Assembly: GCA_017993775.1 (NCBI GenBank)
Contig: JAGOMA010000034.1
Location: 1-52,596 of the forward strand
DNA length: 52,596 nt
Direction: 5' to 3'
Source of the DNA: Chloroflexota bacterium
GTDB lineage: Bacteria > Chloroflexota > Anaerolineae > Promineifilales > Promineifilaceae
Below are positions 35,678 through 43,782 of this stretch, in pieces (within the stretch, counting starts at the first letter, position 1; each line of letters opens with the position of its first letter). A model generated the notes under the pieces. It was not told where the DNA came from, searched no databases, and worked only from the letters and a program-made list of their open reading frames with translations. Made by a program: the position numbers and the translations under genes.

Positions 35678-38091
35678 GCGTTATCTGGATTAAAGTTTGG
35701 GCCGATATTTGGCAGCACAAAGCGCGCACCTTCCTGGCGGTGTTGAGTATTGCGGCGGGCGTGTTTGCCATTGGGACGATATTTGGCCTGGTGAACCAAC
35801 TGCTGTCCACGATGGACGCCGCCCACGAATCCGTCGCCCCCTCGCACATGAATATTGTGCTGCGCGGAACCATCGACCGCGACACGGCGCGCTCGTTGGC
35901 CAACATCCCCGGCGTGGCGGGCATTGAGCTGCTGAACATTACCTCGGTGCGTTATAAGACGGAGGTGGACGGCCGTTGGGAAGGCGCCACCATCGTCATG
36001 CGCGACGACTACACAAACCAGCTCTACGATTGGTTAATTTTGAAAGAAGGCGCATGGCCGCACGGCGGCAATATCGCTGTAGAGCGGATTACCAGCGACT
36101 ATTATGGCATCGACATTGGCGACAGCGTGATTTTTGAACTGGACGGCACGGACCGGGCTTTGCCGGTGACCGGCAAAATTCGCCATCCGTTTGTGCCGCC
36201 GCCAGATTTTGGCGGCAACGCCTACTTTTTTGTCGATGCCGAGGGTCTGGCGCGGTTTGGCATTCCTCAGGGGCAGTTTACGCAGATGTTGGTGCGTGTG
36301 GAACCGTACAGCGAGGAATATGCCCGCGACCGGGCGGCGGCGATCAAAGACCAGTTGGCGAAGCAAAATATGGGCGTGGCGGTGACAATTTTCCAGAAAC
36401 CGGATGAGCATTGGGGACGGCCGTTTCTGGAAGGCATCACCATCGTCTTGCGCGTGTTGGCTGTGGTCTCGCTGCTCACCAGCGTGATCATCGTCGCCAA
36501 CACCATGACCGCCATCATCACCCAACAAACCGACCAGATAGGCGTCATCAAAGCGATTGGCGGCCAATCCGGCCTGATTGTAAAGGTTTTTTTGGCCGGC
36601 GTGCTGATCTATGGTTTTCTGGCGCTGGCGGTGGCCCTGCCCACCGGCCTGATTGCCGCCTATCAGGGCAGCAAATGGTTCCTGGCGCTGTTCAATATTG
36701 ATTACGAAACCTTCCAATTTTCCCAACGGGCGGTATTTTTGCAGGTACTGGCGGCAGTAGCTGCGCCGATTGTGGCCGCTTTGTGGCCGGTTTTAAGCGG
36801 GGCGGCCATCTCGGTGCGTGAGGCCATCGCCTCATATGGCATTGGCGGCGATTTTGGCAGCAGCAAGCTGGACCGGACCATCGAAAAGTTGGGCGAAAAG
36901 GTGCTGCCGTCGCCCTATGCCATCGCTTTGGGCAATATGTTTCGGCGCAAAGGGCGGCTGGCGCTGACGCAGTTGGTGCTTATTCTGGCCGGAACGATGT
37001 TTTTGATGGTGATTACGCTGGCGAATTCGATGACCTTTACGCTGGATAACGAGATGGACAGGCGGCAGTATGACATGCGAATTTTCTTCAGCAGTTTGCA
37101 GCGGGCCGATGAGGTGGAGGCGATTGCCCGGGAAACGCCGAATGTGGTAGACGCCGAAGCGTGGTTTACGGTGTCGGGTACGGTGCTGCGCGAAGGTGAG
37201 CGGGTGCAAGATACGGCCGGGCTGGGGGCGGAGGTGTATGCCATTCCTCAGGACAGCACGATGTATCAGCCGTATATTGTGGACGGCCGTTGGCTTGCCC
37301 CTACAGACGCTGGCAACCGGGTGGCGGTTATCAGTCAGGATACGGCCGAATTTAACAACTTGCGTGTAGGCGATACGATCACCATCGACTTTGGCAATCT
37401 GGGCACGGCGGATTGGGAAGTGATTGGCACCTACCAGATGCTGACGGCCGATCCGATTTCCACAGACCCGATTTATGCTCCGGCAACGGCCGTGGTGGAT
37501 GTGACCAAAAAAGCCAACCGCGCCAACCAGATTGTTATCCGCACCGTTCAGCATGATGGGGAGTTTACGGCCGTGATGATGAACGCCCTAAACGACATCT
37601 ACAAAACGCGCGGCGTAGAAACCAGCGCCTTCTTCAGCCGCACCAAAGCCGCCGACGCAGAATACGCCTTCAATCAGTTTAACATTATCAACAGCATGTT
37701 GTTTGGTCTGGCCTTGGTGATGGGCGTGGTAGGCGGCATTGGCCTGATGGGTTCTTTGTGGATCAGCGTGGTGGAGCGCACGCGGGAAATTGGCGTGCTG
37801 CGGTCTATCGGGGCGCAGTCGCCCACCATCATGACCATGTTTGTGATGGAAGGGGTACTGCAAGGCATCATGAGTTGGCTGGTGGCTGTGCCGCTCGCCT
37901 TTTTGGCTGCGCGCCCGATGGCCAACCTGCTTGGCCAGACCATCCTAAAAATAGACCTTGATTTTGCTTTTAGTTACAGCGGGGTGGTTATCTGGCTGGT
38001 GGCTATTCTGTCGATTGCTTTTCTGGCATCGTTGATTCCGGCGCACGCGGCGACGCGCATCAGCGTGCGCCAAAGTCTGGCGTACGGATAG
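35674..38091 (+). CDS. FtsX-like ABC permease with two FtsX domains
   Basis: 805 residues. N-terminal membrane helix (about 17-42), a periplasmic MacB-PCD-like domain, FtsX core 1 (about 250-390), a second helix (about 435-455), a second periplasmic domain, and FtsX core 2 (about 668-800, with the cytoplasmic ERTREIGVLRSIGA motif). It forms the membrane part of the exporter with the ATPase before it. The substrate is unknown; in this class the system usually pushes substrates through mechanotransmission rather than a pore. Confidence 0.93.
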   Translation: MSVIWIKVWADIWQHKARTFLAVLSIAAGVFAIGTIFGLVNQLLSTMDAAHESVAPSHMNIVLRGTIDRDTARSLANIPGVAGIELLNITSVRYKTEVDGRWEGATIVMRDDYTNQLYDWLILKEGAWPHGGNIAVERITSDYYGIDIGDSVIFELDGTDRALPVTGKIRHPFVPPPDFGGNAYFFVDAEGLARFGIPQGQFTQMLVRVEPYSEEYARDRAAAIKDQLAKQNMGVAVTIFQKPDEHWGRPFLEGITIVLRVLAVVSLLTSVIIVANTMTAIITQQTDQIGVIKAIGGQSGLIVKVFLAGVLIYGFLALAVALPTGLIAAYQGSKWFLALFNIDYETFQFSQRAVFLQVLAAVAAPIVAALWPVLSGAAISVREAIASYGIGGDFGSSKLDRTIEKLGEKVLPSPYAIALGNMFRRKGRLALTQLVLILAGTMFLMVITLANSMTFTLDNEMDRRQYDMRIFFSSLQRADEVEAIARETPNVVDAEAWFTVSGTVLREGERVQDTAGLGAEVYAIPQDSTMYQPYIVDGRWLAPTDAGNRVAVISQDTAEFNNLRVGDTITIDFGNLGTADWEVIGTYQMLTADPISTDPIYAPATAVVDVTKKANRANQIVIRTVQHDGEFTAVMMNALNDIYKTRGVETSAFFSRTKAADAEYAFNQFNIINSMLFGLALVMGVVGGIGLMGSLWISVVERTREIGVLRSIGAQSPTIMTMFVMEGVLQGIMSWLVAVPLAFLAARPMANLLGQTILKIDLDFAFSYSGVVIWLVAILSIAFLASLIPAHAATRISVRQSLAYG

Positions 38092-38097
38092 GGTGGG

Positions 38098-38133
38098 GGA
38101 TTGGGAGACTGGCAGATTGAGTCGCCTTCAATC
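38098..38133. repeat. Degenerate heptamer-like repeat after permease
   Basis: GATTGGGAGACTGGCAGATT is followed by the inverted TTCAATCTG. A remnant of the GATTGGA family. Confidence 0.5.
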
Positions 38134-38143
38134 TGTTTTGATA

Positions 38144-38300
38144 CAGACCCCAAGGGTTTTTTCTCGAGAAATCGGATTAGTTGGACATTAAACCCTTGGG
38201 GTCTTGCCAGAGAAATTTATACAGACCCCAAGGGTTTGTTCTCGAGAAATCGAATTAGTTGGACATTAAACCCTTGGGGTCTTGCCAGAGAAACCTGAAC
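38144..38300. repeat. Two tandem copies of AGACCCCAAGGGTTT inverted-end repeat
   Basis: Each copy (38144-38217 and 38222-38297) has ends AGACCCCAAGGGTTT and AAACCCTTGGGGTCT around a shared core TCTCGAGAAATCG...ATTAGTTGGACATT, then TTGCCAGAGAAA. The copies differ by a few bases. Related elements are at 13216, 41106 and 45529. They form strong hairpins and may act as terminators. Confidence 0.92.
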
Positions 38301-38307
38301 AATTACT

Positions 38308-38745
38308 TTAATCTTTAATTTCTGTTTCTGCAGTGCCGGAAATCAGGTGGAAGTGGAGTTGGGGGATGTCCTGGTAGGAGCCGCCGTTGGCGATCAGGCG
38401 ATAGCCGGCAGCTTCCAGGTTCAGTTCGGCGACCAGGCTTTGTACGGTGGGGATGAGGTCGCGCAAGAAGTCGGAATCGGCCGTTTGCCAGGCCATCAGG
38501 TTGGGGATGCTGCGTTTCGGGACGATGAGAATGTGGACCGGATACGCCGGGCGGGGATGGCGAAAAGCTATCAGCGAGGCAGTTTCACGCAGGCGATCAA
38601 CAGGTAACAAAAAGCTCATGTGGGCAAAAAACCGACCCATGAAAAAGCCCGCAGCAGGGGTGCGGGCCAGCCAAAACAGACAGTTTCGCCAAAAATCAGG
38701 GACCAAACCGATCGAGTACCGGCGCATAGAAGCAGCGACAGCCAT
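38308..38745 (-). CDS. HIT-family protein with altered histidine triad
   Basis: 145 residues. The HIT fold starts at PVDRLRETASLIAFRHPRPAYPVHILIVPKRSI. The triad region is YQDIPQLHFHLISG, so the usual H-x-H-x-H has Gln at the first position; the two catalytic-side His remain. The family hydrolyses nucleotide-phosphate bonds. The N-terminal ~40 residues are hydrophobic and aromatic (FWRNCLFWLARTPAAGFF), possibly a membrane anchor. The start could be ATG 38745 or 38727. It overlaps the small Cys-rich gene upstream. Confidence 0.78.
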   Translation of the reverse strand: MAVAASMRRYSIGLVPDFWRNCLFWLARTPAAGFFMGRFFAHMSFLLPVDRLRETASLIAFRHPRPAYPVHILIVPKRSIPNLMAWQTADSDFLRDLIPTVQSLVAELNLEAAGYRLIANGGSYQDIPQLHFHLISGTAETEIKD

Positions 38746-38929
38746 CTGGATGTGAACAACCTTCGTGAGGCAGTTCGGGGACTTCGTCGAATTCGTATGC
38801 GCCTTCCAGCGCTTTGCAAACGGGGCAGGCGTCGTGGGAGGCGAGAATGCGCACCTTGGTTGCCAGCCCGTGGCGGATTTTTTCTAAAGCGGCCTTTTGT
38901 TCGGCTCGTTTATCGACTACAGCAGCCAT
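38696..38929 (-). CDS. Small Cys/His-rich protein (putative metal-binding)
   Basis: 77 residues beginning MAAVVDKRAEQKAALEKIRHG, with AAAGGAG 7 bp upstream of ATG 38929. The second half is HDACPVCKALEGAYEFDE followed by LPHEGCSHPDGCRCFYAPV, a CxxC...HxxCxH...CxC pattern reminiscent of the C-terminus of SPP1-type phage head-morphogenesis proteins and of small zinc-binding proteins. Function unknown. Its 3' end overlaps the HIT gene by 32-50 bp. Confidence 0.7.
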   Translation of the reverse strand: MAAVVDKRAEQKAALEKIRHGLATKVRILASHDACPVCKALEGAYEFDEVPELPHEGCSHPDGCRCFYAPVLDRFGP

Positions 38930-39092
38930 ATCATTCTCCTTTCCGGCTTTGATGCGTGTTATTTGTGTCGCCTGGGATTGTACGAGCGAGGGGGCAAGCT
39001 GACAAGTTTGCAACGGCCGTATCCATTCAGCCCTGTCGCATCAATTTCCCCTAAACCGCCATTTTGGCCCGTGCCCAGCGCCCAATGCTGGT

Positions 39093-39881
39093 TTATGGTT
39101 GTTCGCTTAGGCTGAGGCACGGTTCCGGGCTAACCACACGCAGAGAACTGCCGCCCATCTCGCCTTCCAGCCGATATTCGCATGTGTACAGGGTGTTGGG
39201 CTGCGGTTGGAGCGTGAGGCTGCGGCGGCCAAAATTGACCGTCCAGTAGCGGCCAAAATCGCTGCCGGCTAGATAAATATACCCTGCGCCGAAGTCCTGC
39301 ATGTTGGCGTTCAGGATAGTTCCCAGGTGGGGCGCGGAGTTAATCCACCAGTTCAGCATCGCCGCCGGATCGACAAAGCCCCAGCCGATAATTTCACCGT
39401 AATAAGTCAGGTCGTAGCAGGCTTCGCGCATCCGGTCGTCGGGTTGGGTTCCGTCTGAGCCGGTATGGCTGGTGATATGGTTGACGGCCATATCCAGACT
39501 GTGGCGGCGGGAGGATTGGGTTAATTCGGCGGCGAGGTTGAGGGCGGGCAGGCCATTGTTGGCGCGCTGCTGGTTAATGCCGCTGCGCACTTCTTCTTCG
39601 TAGGCGATGTTGCTGGAGGGGATTTCCGGCGGCGGCACGCAGCCGGACGATGGGGTAGCGGTGGGTGTGGCGGTTGGCGTGGCTGTCGGCGTTTCCGTGG
39701 GGGTTTCGGTGGGGGCGTTGGGGGCAATGGGCAGGTAGCTGCGGACTTCCAGGGTGGGGGTTAGCCCGATTTGCGCGCCCAGAGGGAGTTGCGTGAGGCT
39801 GAATAATACGCCCAGGAAACTCAGGACGATGGCGGCGATGAAGTACGATTTATGAGGTAAATTTGAAGGTGATGGGTTCAT
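39093..39881 (-). CDS. Exported CAP (SCP/PR-1) domain protein
   Basis: 262 residues. Membrane segment/signal (YFIAAIVLSFLGVLFSL, about 14-30), a Thr/Pro linker of [10 protein letters not shown], then a CAP domain (about 93-235) with RSGINQQRANNGLPALNLAAELTQSSRRHSLDM, HTGSDG and the second His region YGEIIGWG, typical of bacterial CAP proteins. An ACGGCCGT lies between the AGGAG and the ATG 39881; an in-frame TTG at 39917 would add 12 residues. Confidence 0.85.
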   Translation of the reverse strand: MNPSPSNLPHKSYFIAAIVLSFLGVLFSLTQLPLGAQIGLTPTLEVRSYLPIAPNAPTETPTETPTATPTATPTATPSSGCVPPPEIPSSNIAYEEEVRSGINQQRANNGLPALNLAAELTQSSRRHSLDMAVNHITSHTGSDGTQPDDRMREACYDLTYYGEIIGWGFVDPAAMLNWWINSAPHLGTILNANMQDFGAGYIYLAGSDFGRYWTVNFGRRSLTLQPQPNTLYTCEYRLEGEMGGSSLRVVSPEPCLSLSEQP

Positions 39882-40090
39882 GGTTACGGCCGTTTCTCCT
39901 CTGGCCTCAATCGACAAAATCCTTACGGCTTAATCCGACGTGCCTGGGTAAGCCTGCTTTTAAGCCGGATAAGGTACAATTTTGCCATAACGGGCATGAT
40001 GGCACAACGGCCGTGCCGCCCATAGCTTGACACGCTGGCCTAGATGGCTATGATTTGCCCGATTGTAACGTTTTCCTGGACGAGTGAACC

Positions 40091-40837
40091 ATGACTGGTG
40101 AAACAATTGACGACGTAATCCACGATCTAACCGCCATCATTGATGAATGTCGGGAAATGGACAGCCGCCTCGGTTATTTTCCGGCGATGTATCGGAAGGT
40201 GACGGCGCAGATAAAGGAAGGGGTGGAGAACGGCCGTTTTGAAGACGGTCCGCGCATGATCCAGCTAGATGTTGTGTTTGCCCGACGGTATATTGACGCT
40301 TACCAGCAGTATCGCCAGGGAAAGCAGCCAACTCGCGCCTGGGCTTACACTTTTGAGCGCGCCCAAGACCCGCAGCCAACTGTTTTGCAGCATTTGTTGT
40401 TGGGCATGAACGCCCACATCAACCTGGATTTGGGCATTGCCGCCGCCGAAGTGTGCCGCGAGTGCGAGATAGCCCCACTGAAAAACGACTTTTTTGTGGT
40501 CAACCAGGTGCTTGCCGGGTTGTTGGATGAAGTGCAGGATGGCGTAAACCAATCCTCGCCGCTTTTTCAGATGATGGACACGCTCGGCGGCAGCGCGGAT
40601 GAGGCGCTGGGCAACTTTAGCATCCGGCGCGCGCGTCATGCAGCCTGGGAAAAGGCGCAGGCCCTACACGCGCAGCCCGTGGCAGAGCGGGCGGCGCTTA
40701 TCGAGCGTTATGATCAGGCGACGAGTCTGTTGGCGAAAGTGATCTGCCCGCCGTTTTATGTGGTGCAGCGGGTGACGGCCGTGATCAATCAGCCAGACCC
40801 GCTATCGCCGCGCGAAATTATTGACGCGCTGGCCTGA
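40091..40837 (+). CDS. DUF5995 family protein
   Basis: 248 residues, all-helical in appearance, no signal or membrane segment. The diagnostic core LLLGMNAHINLDLGIA and the preceding VVFARRYIDAYQQYRQG match DUF5995 proteins of actinobacteria and Chloroflexota; function unknown. An acidic/His pattern (NAHINLD) hints at metal binding, but this is speculative. TACAAT at about 39974 could be its -10 box. Confidence 0.75.
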   Translation: MTGETIDDVIHDLTAIIDECREMDSRLGYFPAMYRKVTAQIKEGVENGRFEDGPRMIQLDVVFARRYIDAYQQYRQGKQPTRAWAYTFERAQDPQPTVLQHLLLGMNAHINLDLGIAAAEVCRECEIAPLKNDFFVVNQVLAGLLDEVQDGVNQSSPLFQMMDTLGGSADEALGNFSIRRARHAAWEKAQALHAQPVAERAALIERYDQATSLLAKVICPPFYVVQRVTAVINQPDPLSPREIIDALA

Positions 40838-40854
40838 CGCTGAACCGGCAAGGG

Positions 40855-40863
40855 TGTTATAAT
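40855..40863 (+). promoter_or_regulatory. Extended -10 promoter
   Basis: TGTTATAAT, identical to the element before the VanW gene. The predicted transcription start falls near the ATG at 40870, so any message read from it would be leaderless. Confidence 0.5.
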
Positions 40864-40869
40864 TTGTTG

Positions 40870-41067
40870 ATGCCTTTTCTGGTTTGTTTTATCGTTTTGC
40901 TTTTATGGGGCCTGTGGGTTGGGCTGGTGCGATTAGCCCCGGCCGTGCGGGTTTCTATCCCCCTGGTTTATTCTCCTCGTCCATTATTTTTGTCGCTGGC
41001 CGGCTTGGCGGTGAGTACGGCCGTTCCGCATCACGCATTTCCCCTTTCTTGTTGTCTCCTGAATTAG
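40870..41067 (+). CDS. Possible small hydrophobic protein
   Basis: 65 codons from ATG 40870. Residues 1-25 (MPFLVCFIVLLLWGLWVGLV) form a plausible membrane helix and a second hydrophobic stretch follows. No Shine-Dalgarno, no recognised family, and the end coincides with no repeat. Its only support is the perfect TGTTATAAT six bases upstream. It may be chance. Confidence 0.25.
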   Translation: MPFLVCFIVLLLWGLWVGLVRLAPAVRVSIPLVYSPRPLFLSLAGLAVSTAVPHHAFPLSCCLLN

Positions 41068-41105
41068 CCACAAGCGGTTCGCTGTTGGTGGCGAATTGTT
41101 AGCTT

Positions 41106-41182
41106 GCCTCATAAACCCCAAGGGTTTTACCGAATCAATGGTTGCTTTCGAGAGGTCAGTTAACCCCTTGGGGTTTTGGATA
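41106..41182. repeat. AACCCCAAGGGTTTT inverted-end repeat
   Basis: Ends AAACCCCAAGGGTTTT and AACCCCTTGGGGTTTT around a distinct core (CAATGGTTGCTTTCGAGAGG). Same family ends as 38144-38300, with a different interior. It lies just upstream of the next gene's promoter region. Confidence 0.8.
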
Positions 41183-41227
41183 CGTAACATGCGTTAGCGT
41201 AAAACGAATTCTTTCAGGAGATGACAG

Positions 41228-41911
41228 ATGAATCAAATTCCCCTTAAACTTGGCTTTTGGGCGGCGGTAGGCAGCGCCGTGACCTATGTAATATTTACGG
41301 TTTGTTTTGTGGCCATTCTGGCTGTGCAGCCCTTGTTTGTCTGGACGAATATGGCCGATTTTGTGGTGTATGCGCAGGGGAACGGCCGTTTCTTGCAATA
41401 CCTGGCGCAGGCTTCCATGCTCATATTCGGCGTGTTATACGTGGTGACGCTGAACAGCATCCACGAGATCGCCCCCGCCGACAAGAAAATCCTCACCCGC
41501 AACAGCCTCAGTTTTGGGTTGATTTTTGCCGCGCTCATCGGCGTTAATTACTTTGTGCAAATTAGCGCCGTGCGCTTTAACCTGACAATGGGACAGTTTG
41601 CCGGATTGGAACAGGTGTTACAAGCCAACCCCTTCTCGGCCATGTCGGCCATCAATATGCTGGGTTTCACGCTGTTTTTTGGCCTGTCGTCGCTGTTTGT
41701 CGCGCCTGTTTTCAGCGGCGGATGGTTGGAAAAGCTCATCCGAACGGCCTTTTTGGCGAATGGGGCCTTTGTTTTGCTGGGCGGGGTGAGTTACTTGTTT
41801 CAATGGCTCGTCTTGTTGTTTTTGACCATAAATCTTGGCATGGGCGCAGCCATGATGGTGGCGGCGGTCGCCCTGGCAATCTGGTTTCGGCGGCTGATGG
41901 GGACACTGTGA
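41228..41911 (+). CDS. Six-pass membrane protein, unknown function
   Basis: 227 residues with six hydrophobic segments (about 10-35, 60-80, 95-118, 135-155, 165-188, 195-220). The order and spacing resemble DUF4386-like membrane proteins, but I cannot assign the family firmly. A clear AGGAGATGACAG precedes the ATG. It ends in heptamer repeats that begin at its stop codon. Confidence 0.75.
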   Translation: MNQIPLKLGFWAAVGSAVTYVIFTVCFVAILAVQPLFVWTNMADFVVYAQGNGRFLQYLAQASMLIFGVLYVVTLNSIHEIAPADKKILTRNSLSFGLIFAALIGVNYFVQISAVRFNLTMGQFAGLEQVLQANPFSAMSAINMLGFTLFFGLSSLFVAPVFSGGWLEKLIRTAFLANGAFVLLGGVSYLFQWLVLLFLTINLGMGAAMMVAAVALAIWFRRLMGTL

Positions 41912-41990
41912 TGTGTGAGGTGTGATGTGTGAGGCGTGAGGCGTGAGGTCTTCGGAGGCAAGAATCACGCATCACGTCACACGCATCACC
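41909..41990. repeat. Inverted heptamer arrays (GTGAGGC / ATCACGC)
   Basis: TGTGATG, TGTGAGG, TGTGATG, TGTGAGG, CGTGAGG, CGTGAGG-type units are followed by AATCACGCATCACGTCACAC and GCATCACC in inverse orientation. A potential terminator-like hairpin starting at the stop codon of the membrane protein. Confidence 0.85.
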
Positions 41991-42058
41991 GGCCGTTAGG
42001 CCTGGCAAACGCAGGGAACTGGTCAACCCGGAATGCTGTGACCCGCCTCCGTATAGTC

Positions 42059-42067
42059 TGTTATAAT
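42059..42067 (+). promoter_or_regulatory. Extended -10 promoter for the spermidine-synthase-like gene
   Basis: TGTTATAAT followed by CGGGGCG. Third exact copy of this extended -10 in the window. Confidence 0.5.
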
Positions 42068-42134
42068 CGGGGCGCTTTGATGCCCATGCAGGGTCGGGCT
42101 ATTCAGCCGAAATCTGGAAAATGAGAGGTACGTC

Positions 42135-42160
42135 ATTCGCAACTCGCAAATCGCAAGCCC
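42135..42160. repeat. Short heptamer repeat (TTCGCAA units)
   Basis: TTCGCAA, CTCGCAA, ATCGCAA, GCCCAAA: four 7-bp steps at the extreme 5' end of the following gene. The normal start codon of that gene seems to have been displaced by it. Confidence 0.7.
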
Positions 42161-42173
42161 AAATCTACGGTAT

Positions 42174-43718
42174 TTGTATCTGACGGTGTTTACCGCCGGC
42201 ATGAGTACGTTGGCGGTGGAATTTACCACCAGCCGCATGTTGCAGACGGTGTATGGCACGTCGAATCTGGTCTGGGCCAATGTGATTGGCCTGGTGCTGC
42301 TGTTTCTGACGCTTGGCTACTTTATCGGCGGGCGATGGGCGGATAAACGGCCGTATCCCGCCACCTTTTACACCCTTGTCAGCGCGGCCGGGTTTACGGC
42401 CGTTTTCTTTCTGCTGCTCACCAGCGTCATCCTCAAAACGGCCGCCGCCGCGATGGCGGCCATCAACGTCAGCGCCCTGGTGAGTTCGTTGGTGGGCGTC
42501 ATTGTGGCTCTGGCGGTGCCGGTGACCTTGTTGGGCTGCATCTCGCCCTTTGCCATTCGGCTGGCAGTGCAAGACGTGGCCGAAGCGGGACGGGTCAGCG
42601 GGCGCATTTACGCCATTTCCACCTGGGGTAGTTTGCTCGGAACGTATTTGCCTGTGCTGGTGACAATTCCGCTGTTGGGATCGCGGGTAACGGCCGTTCT
42701 CTTCGGTTTTCTACTGTTGTTTATCGGCCTGATCGGTCTGTGGCAGGACAACAGGCAAAAAGGCCTGATCGGCATCGTCGCGGCGCTGCTGCTGACGCCG
42801 GTGGTCTTGCTCTGGACCCCAGGCAACATCAAAGCCTACGACGGCCAGCTCTTCGAGACCGAATCGGCCTACAACTACGTGCAGGTGGTGCGCCAGGGAG
42901 ATTGCAACTATTTGCTGCTAAACGAAGGGCAAGCCTATCACTCGTTTTACTGCGATGGCGGCGCGGTGTCTCGCATTTCGGTGTGGAGCATGATGCTGGC
43001 CGCGCCTTATTTTAACGCTCCAAAAAGCGACAGAGCGGTAGAAAATGCGGCGGTCATCGGCCTGGCGGCGGGAACCATTGCCAAGCAGTTAACCCGCGTT
43101 TTTGGCCCCATTCCGATTGATGGCATTGAGCTGGACCCGGCGATTGTGCAGGCGGGGCGCGATTATTTTGCCATGACAGCCCCGAATCTGCGGGTGATTG
43201 TGGGCGACGGCCGTTACGAACTCAACCAACTCGACGGCCGCTACGACCTGATTACCATCGACGCTTACAAAGTGCCCTACATCCCCTGGCACCTCACAAC
43301 CCGCGAATTTTTCCAGGAAGTGCAGGCGCATCTCACGGCCGACGGTGTGGTGGGCATCAACGTGGGGCGCGCGCCGCAAGATCGTTCGCTGGTGGACGCC
43401 ATGACCGCCACGCTGCTGACTGTATTCCCCACGGTGCAGGCCATCGACGTGCCCGGTTCGTTGAATACCATTTTGGTGGCCACCAACCAGCCGACTGTGC
43501 CGGAAAATGTGGCCGCCAACCTGGCCCAACTGGCAGGCGACGCCGACCCTTTGCTGCGAGCGGCATTGGAAACGGCCGTTGCCAATCTGGTTCCCATTAC
43601 CCCATCCGACATTGTATTTACCGATGAGCGCGCCCCGGTAGAAACCATCGTGGATACGCTGGTGCTGCGTTACCTGCTGCAAGAAGGCCCGGCCGGTTTG
43701 CCCGGCTTAGGCGAATGA
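42174..43718 (+). CDS. Spermidine-synthase-like protein with N-terminal membrane domain
   Basis: 514 residues. Six to seven membrane segments (about 1-225) in the MFS-like arrangement of fused SpeE-type proteins are followed by a Rossmann methyltransferase-like domain (about 260-480) with AVIGLAAGTIAKQL, DGIELDPAIV and YDLITIDAYKVPYIPWHLTTREFF. The aminopropyltransfer residues are only partly recognisable, so true polyamine synthesis is uncertain. The frame is open upstream of the TTG at 42174 but has no ATG; the real start may lie in or before the TTCGCAA repeats. Confidence 0.82.
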   Translation: MYLTVFTAGMSTLAVEFTTSRMLQTVYGTSNLVWANVIGLVLLFLTLGYFIGGRWADKRPYPATFYTLVSAAGFTAVFFLLLTSVILKTAAAAMAAINVSALVSSLVGVIVALAVPVTLLGCISPFAIRLAVQDVAEAGRVSGRIYAISTWGSLLGTYLPVLVTIPLLGSRVTAVLFGFLLLFIGLIGLWQDNRQKGLIGIVAALLLTPVVLLWTPGNIKAYDGQLFETESAYNYVQVVRQGDCNYLLLNEGQAYHSFYCDGGAVSRISVWSMMLAAPYFNAPKSDRAVENAAVIGLAAGTIAKQLTRVFGPIPIDGIELDPAIVQAGRDYFAMTAPNLRVIVGDGRYELNQLDGRYDLITIDAYKVPYIPWHLTTREFFQEVQAHLTADGVVGINVGRAPQDRSLVDAMTATLLTVFPTVQAIDVPGSLNTILVATNQPTVPENVAANLAQLAGDADPLLRAALETAVANLVPITPSDIVFTDERAPVETIVDTLVLRYLLQEGPAGLPGLGE

Positions 43719-43782
43719 CACACGCCAGGGCGTAATCAACTTGACCATAACTCGAATCAACCAAGGACAAATCGACTAAAAG

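Larger units (their letters stand above)
40838..41227. other. Gap with promoter, possible leaderless mini-gene and repeat
   Basis: This holds the extended -10 at 40855-40863, a possible 65-codon hydrophobic ORF from 40870, and an AACCCCAAGGG-ended repeat at 41106-41182. Nothing else is recognised. Confidence 0.5.

Noticed and set aside
38101..38298. 65-residue plus-strand frame
   Set aside because: Encoded entirely by the two tandem hairpin repeats.
38144..38300. CRISPR or tRNA-like array
   Set aside because: Only two copies of a hairpin repeat with a conserved interior; no unique spacers.
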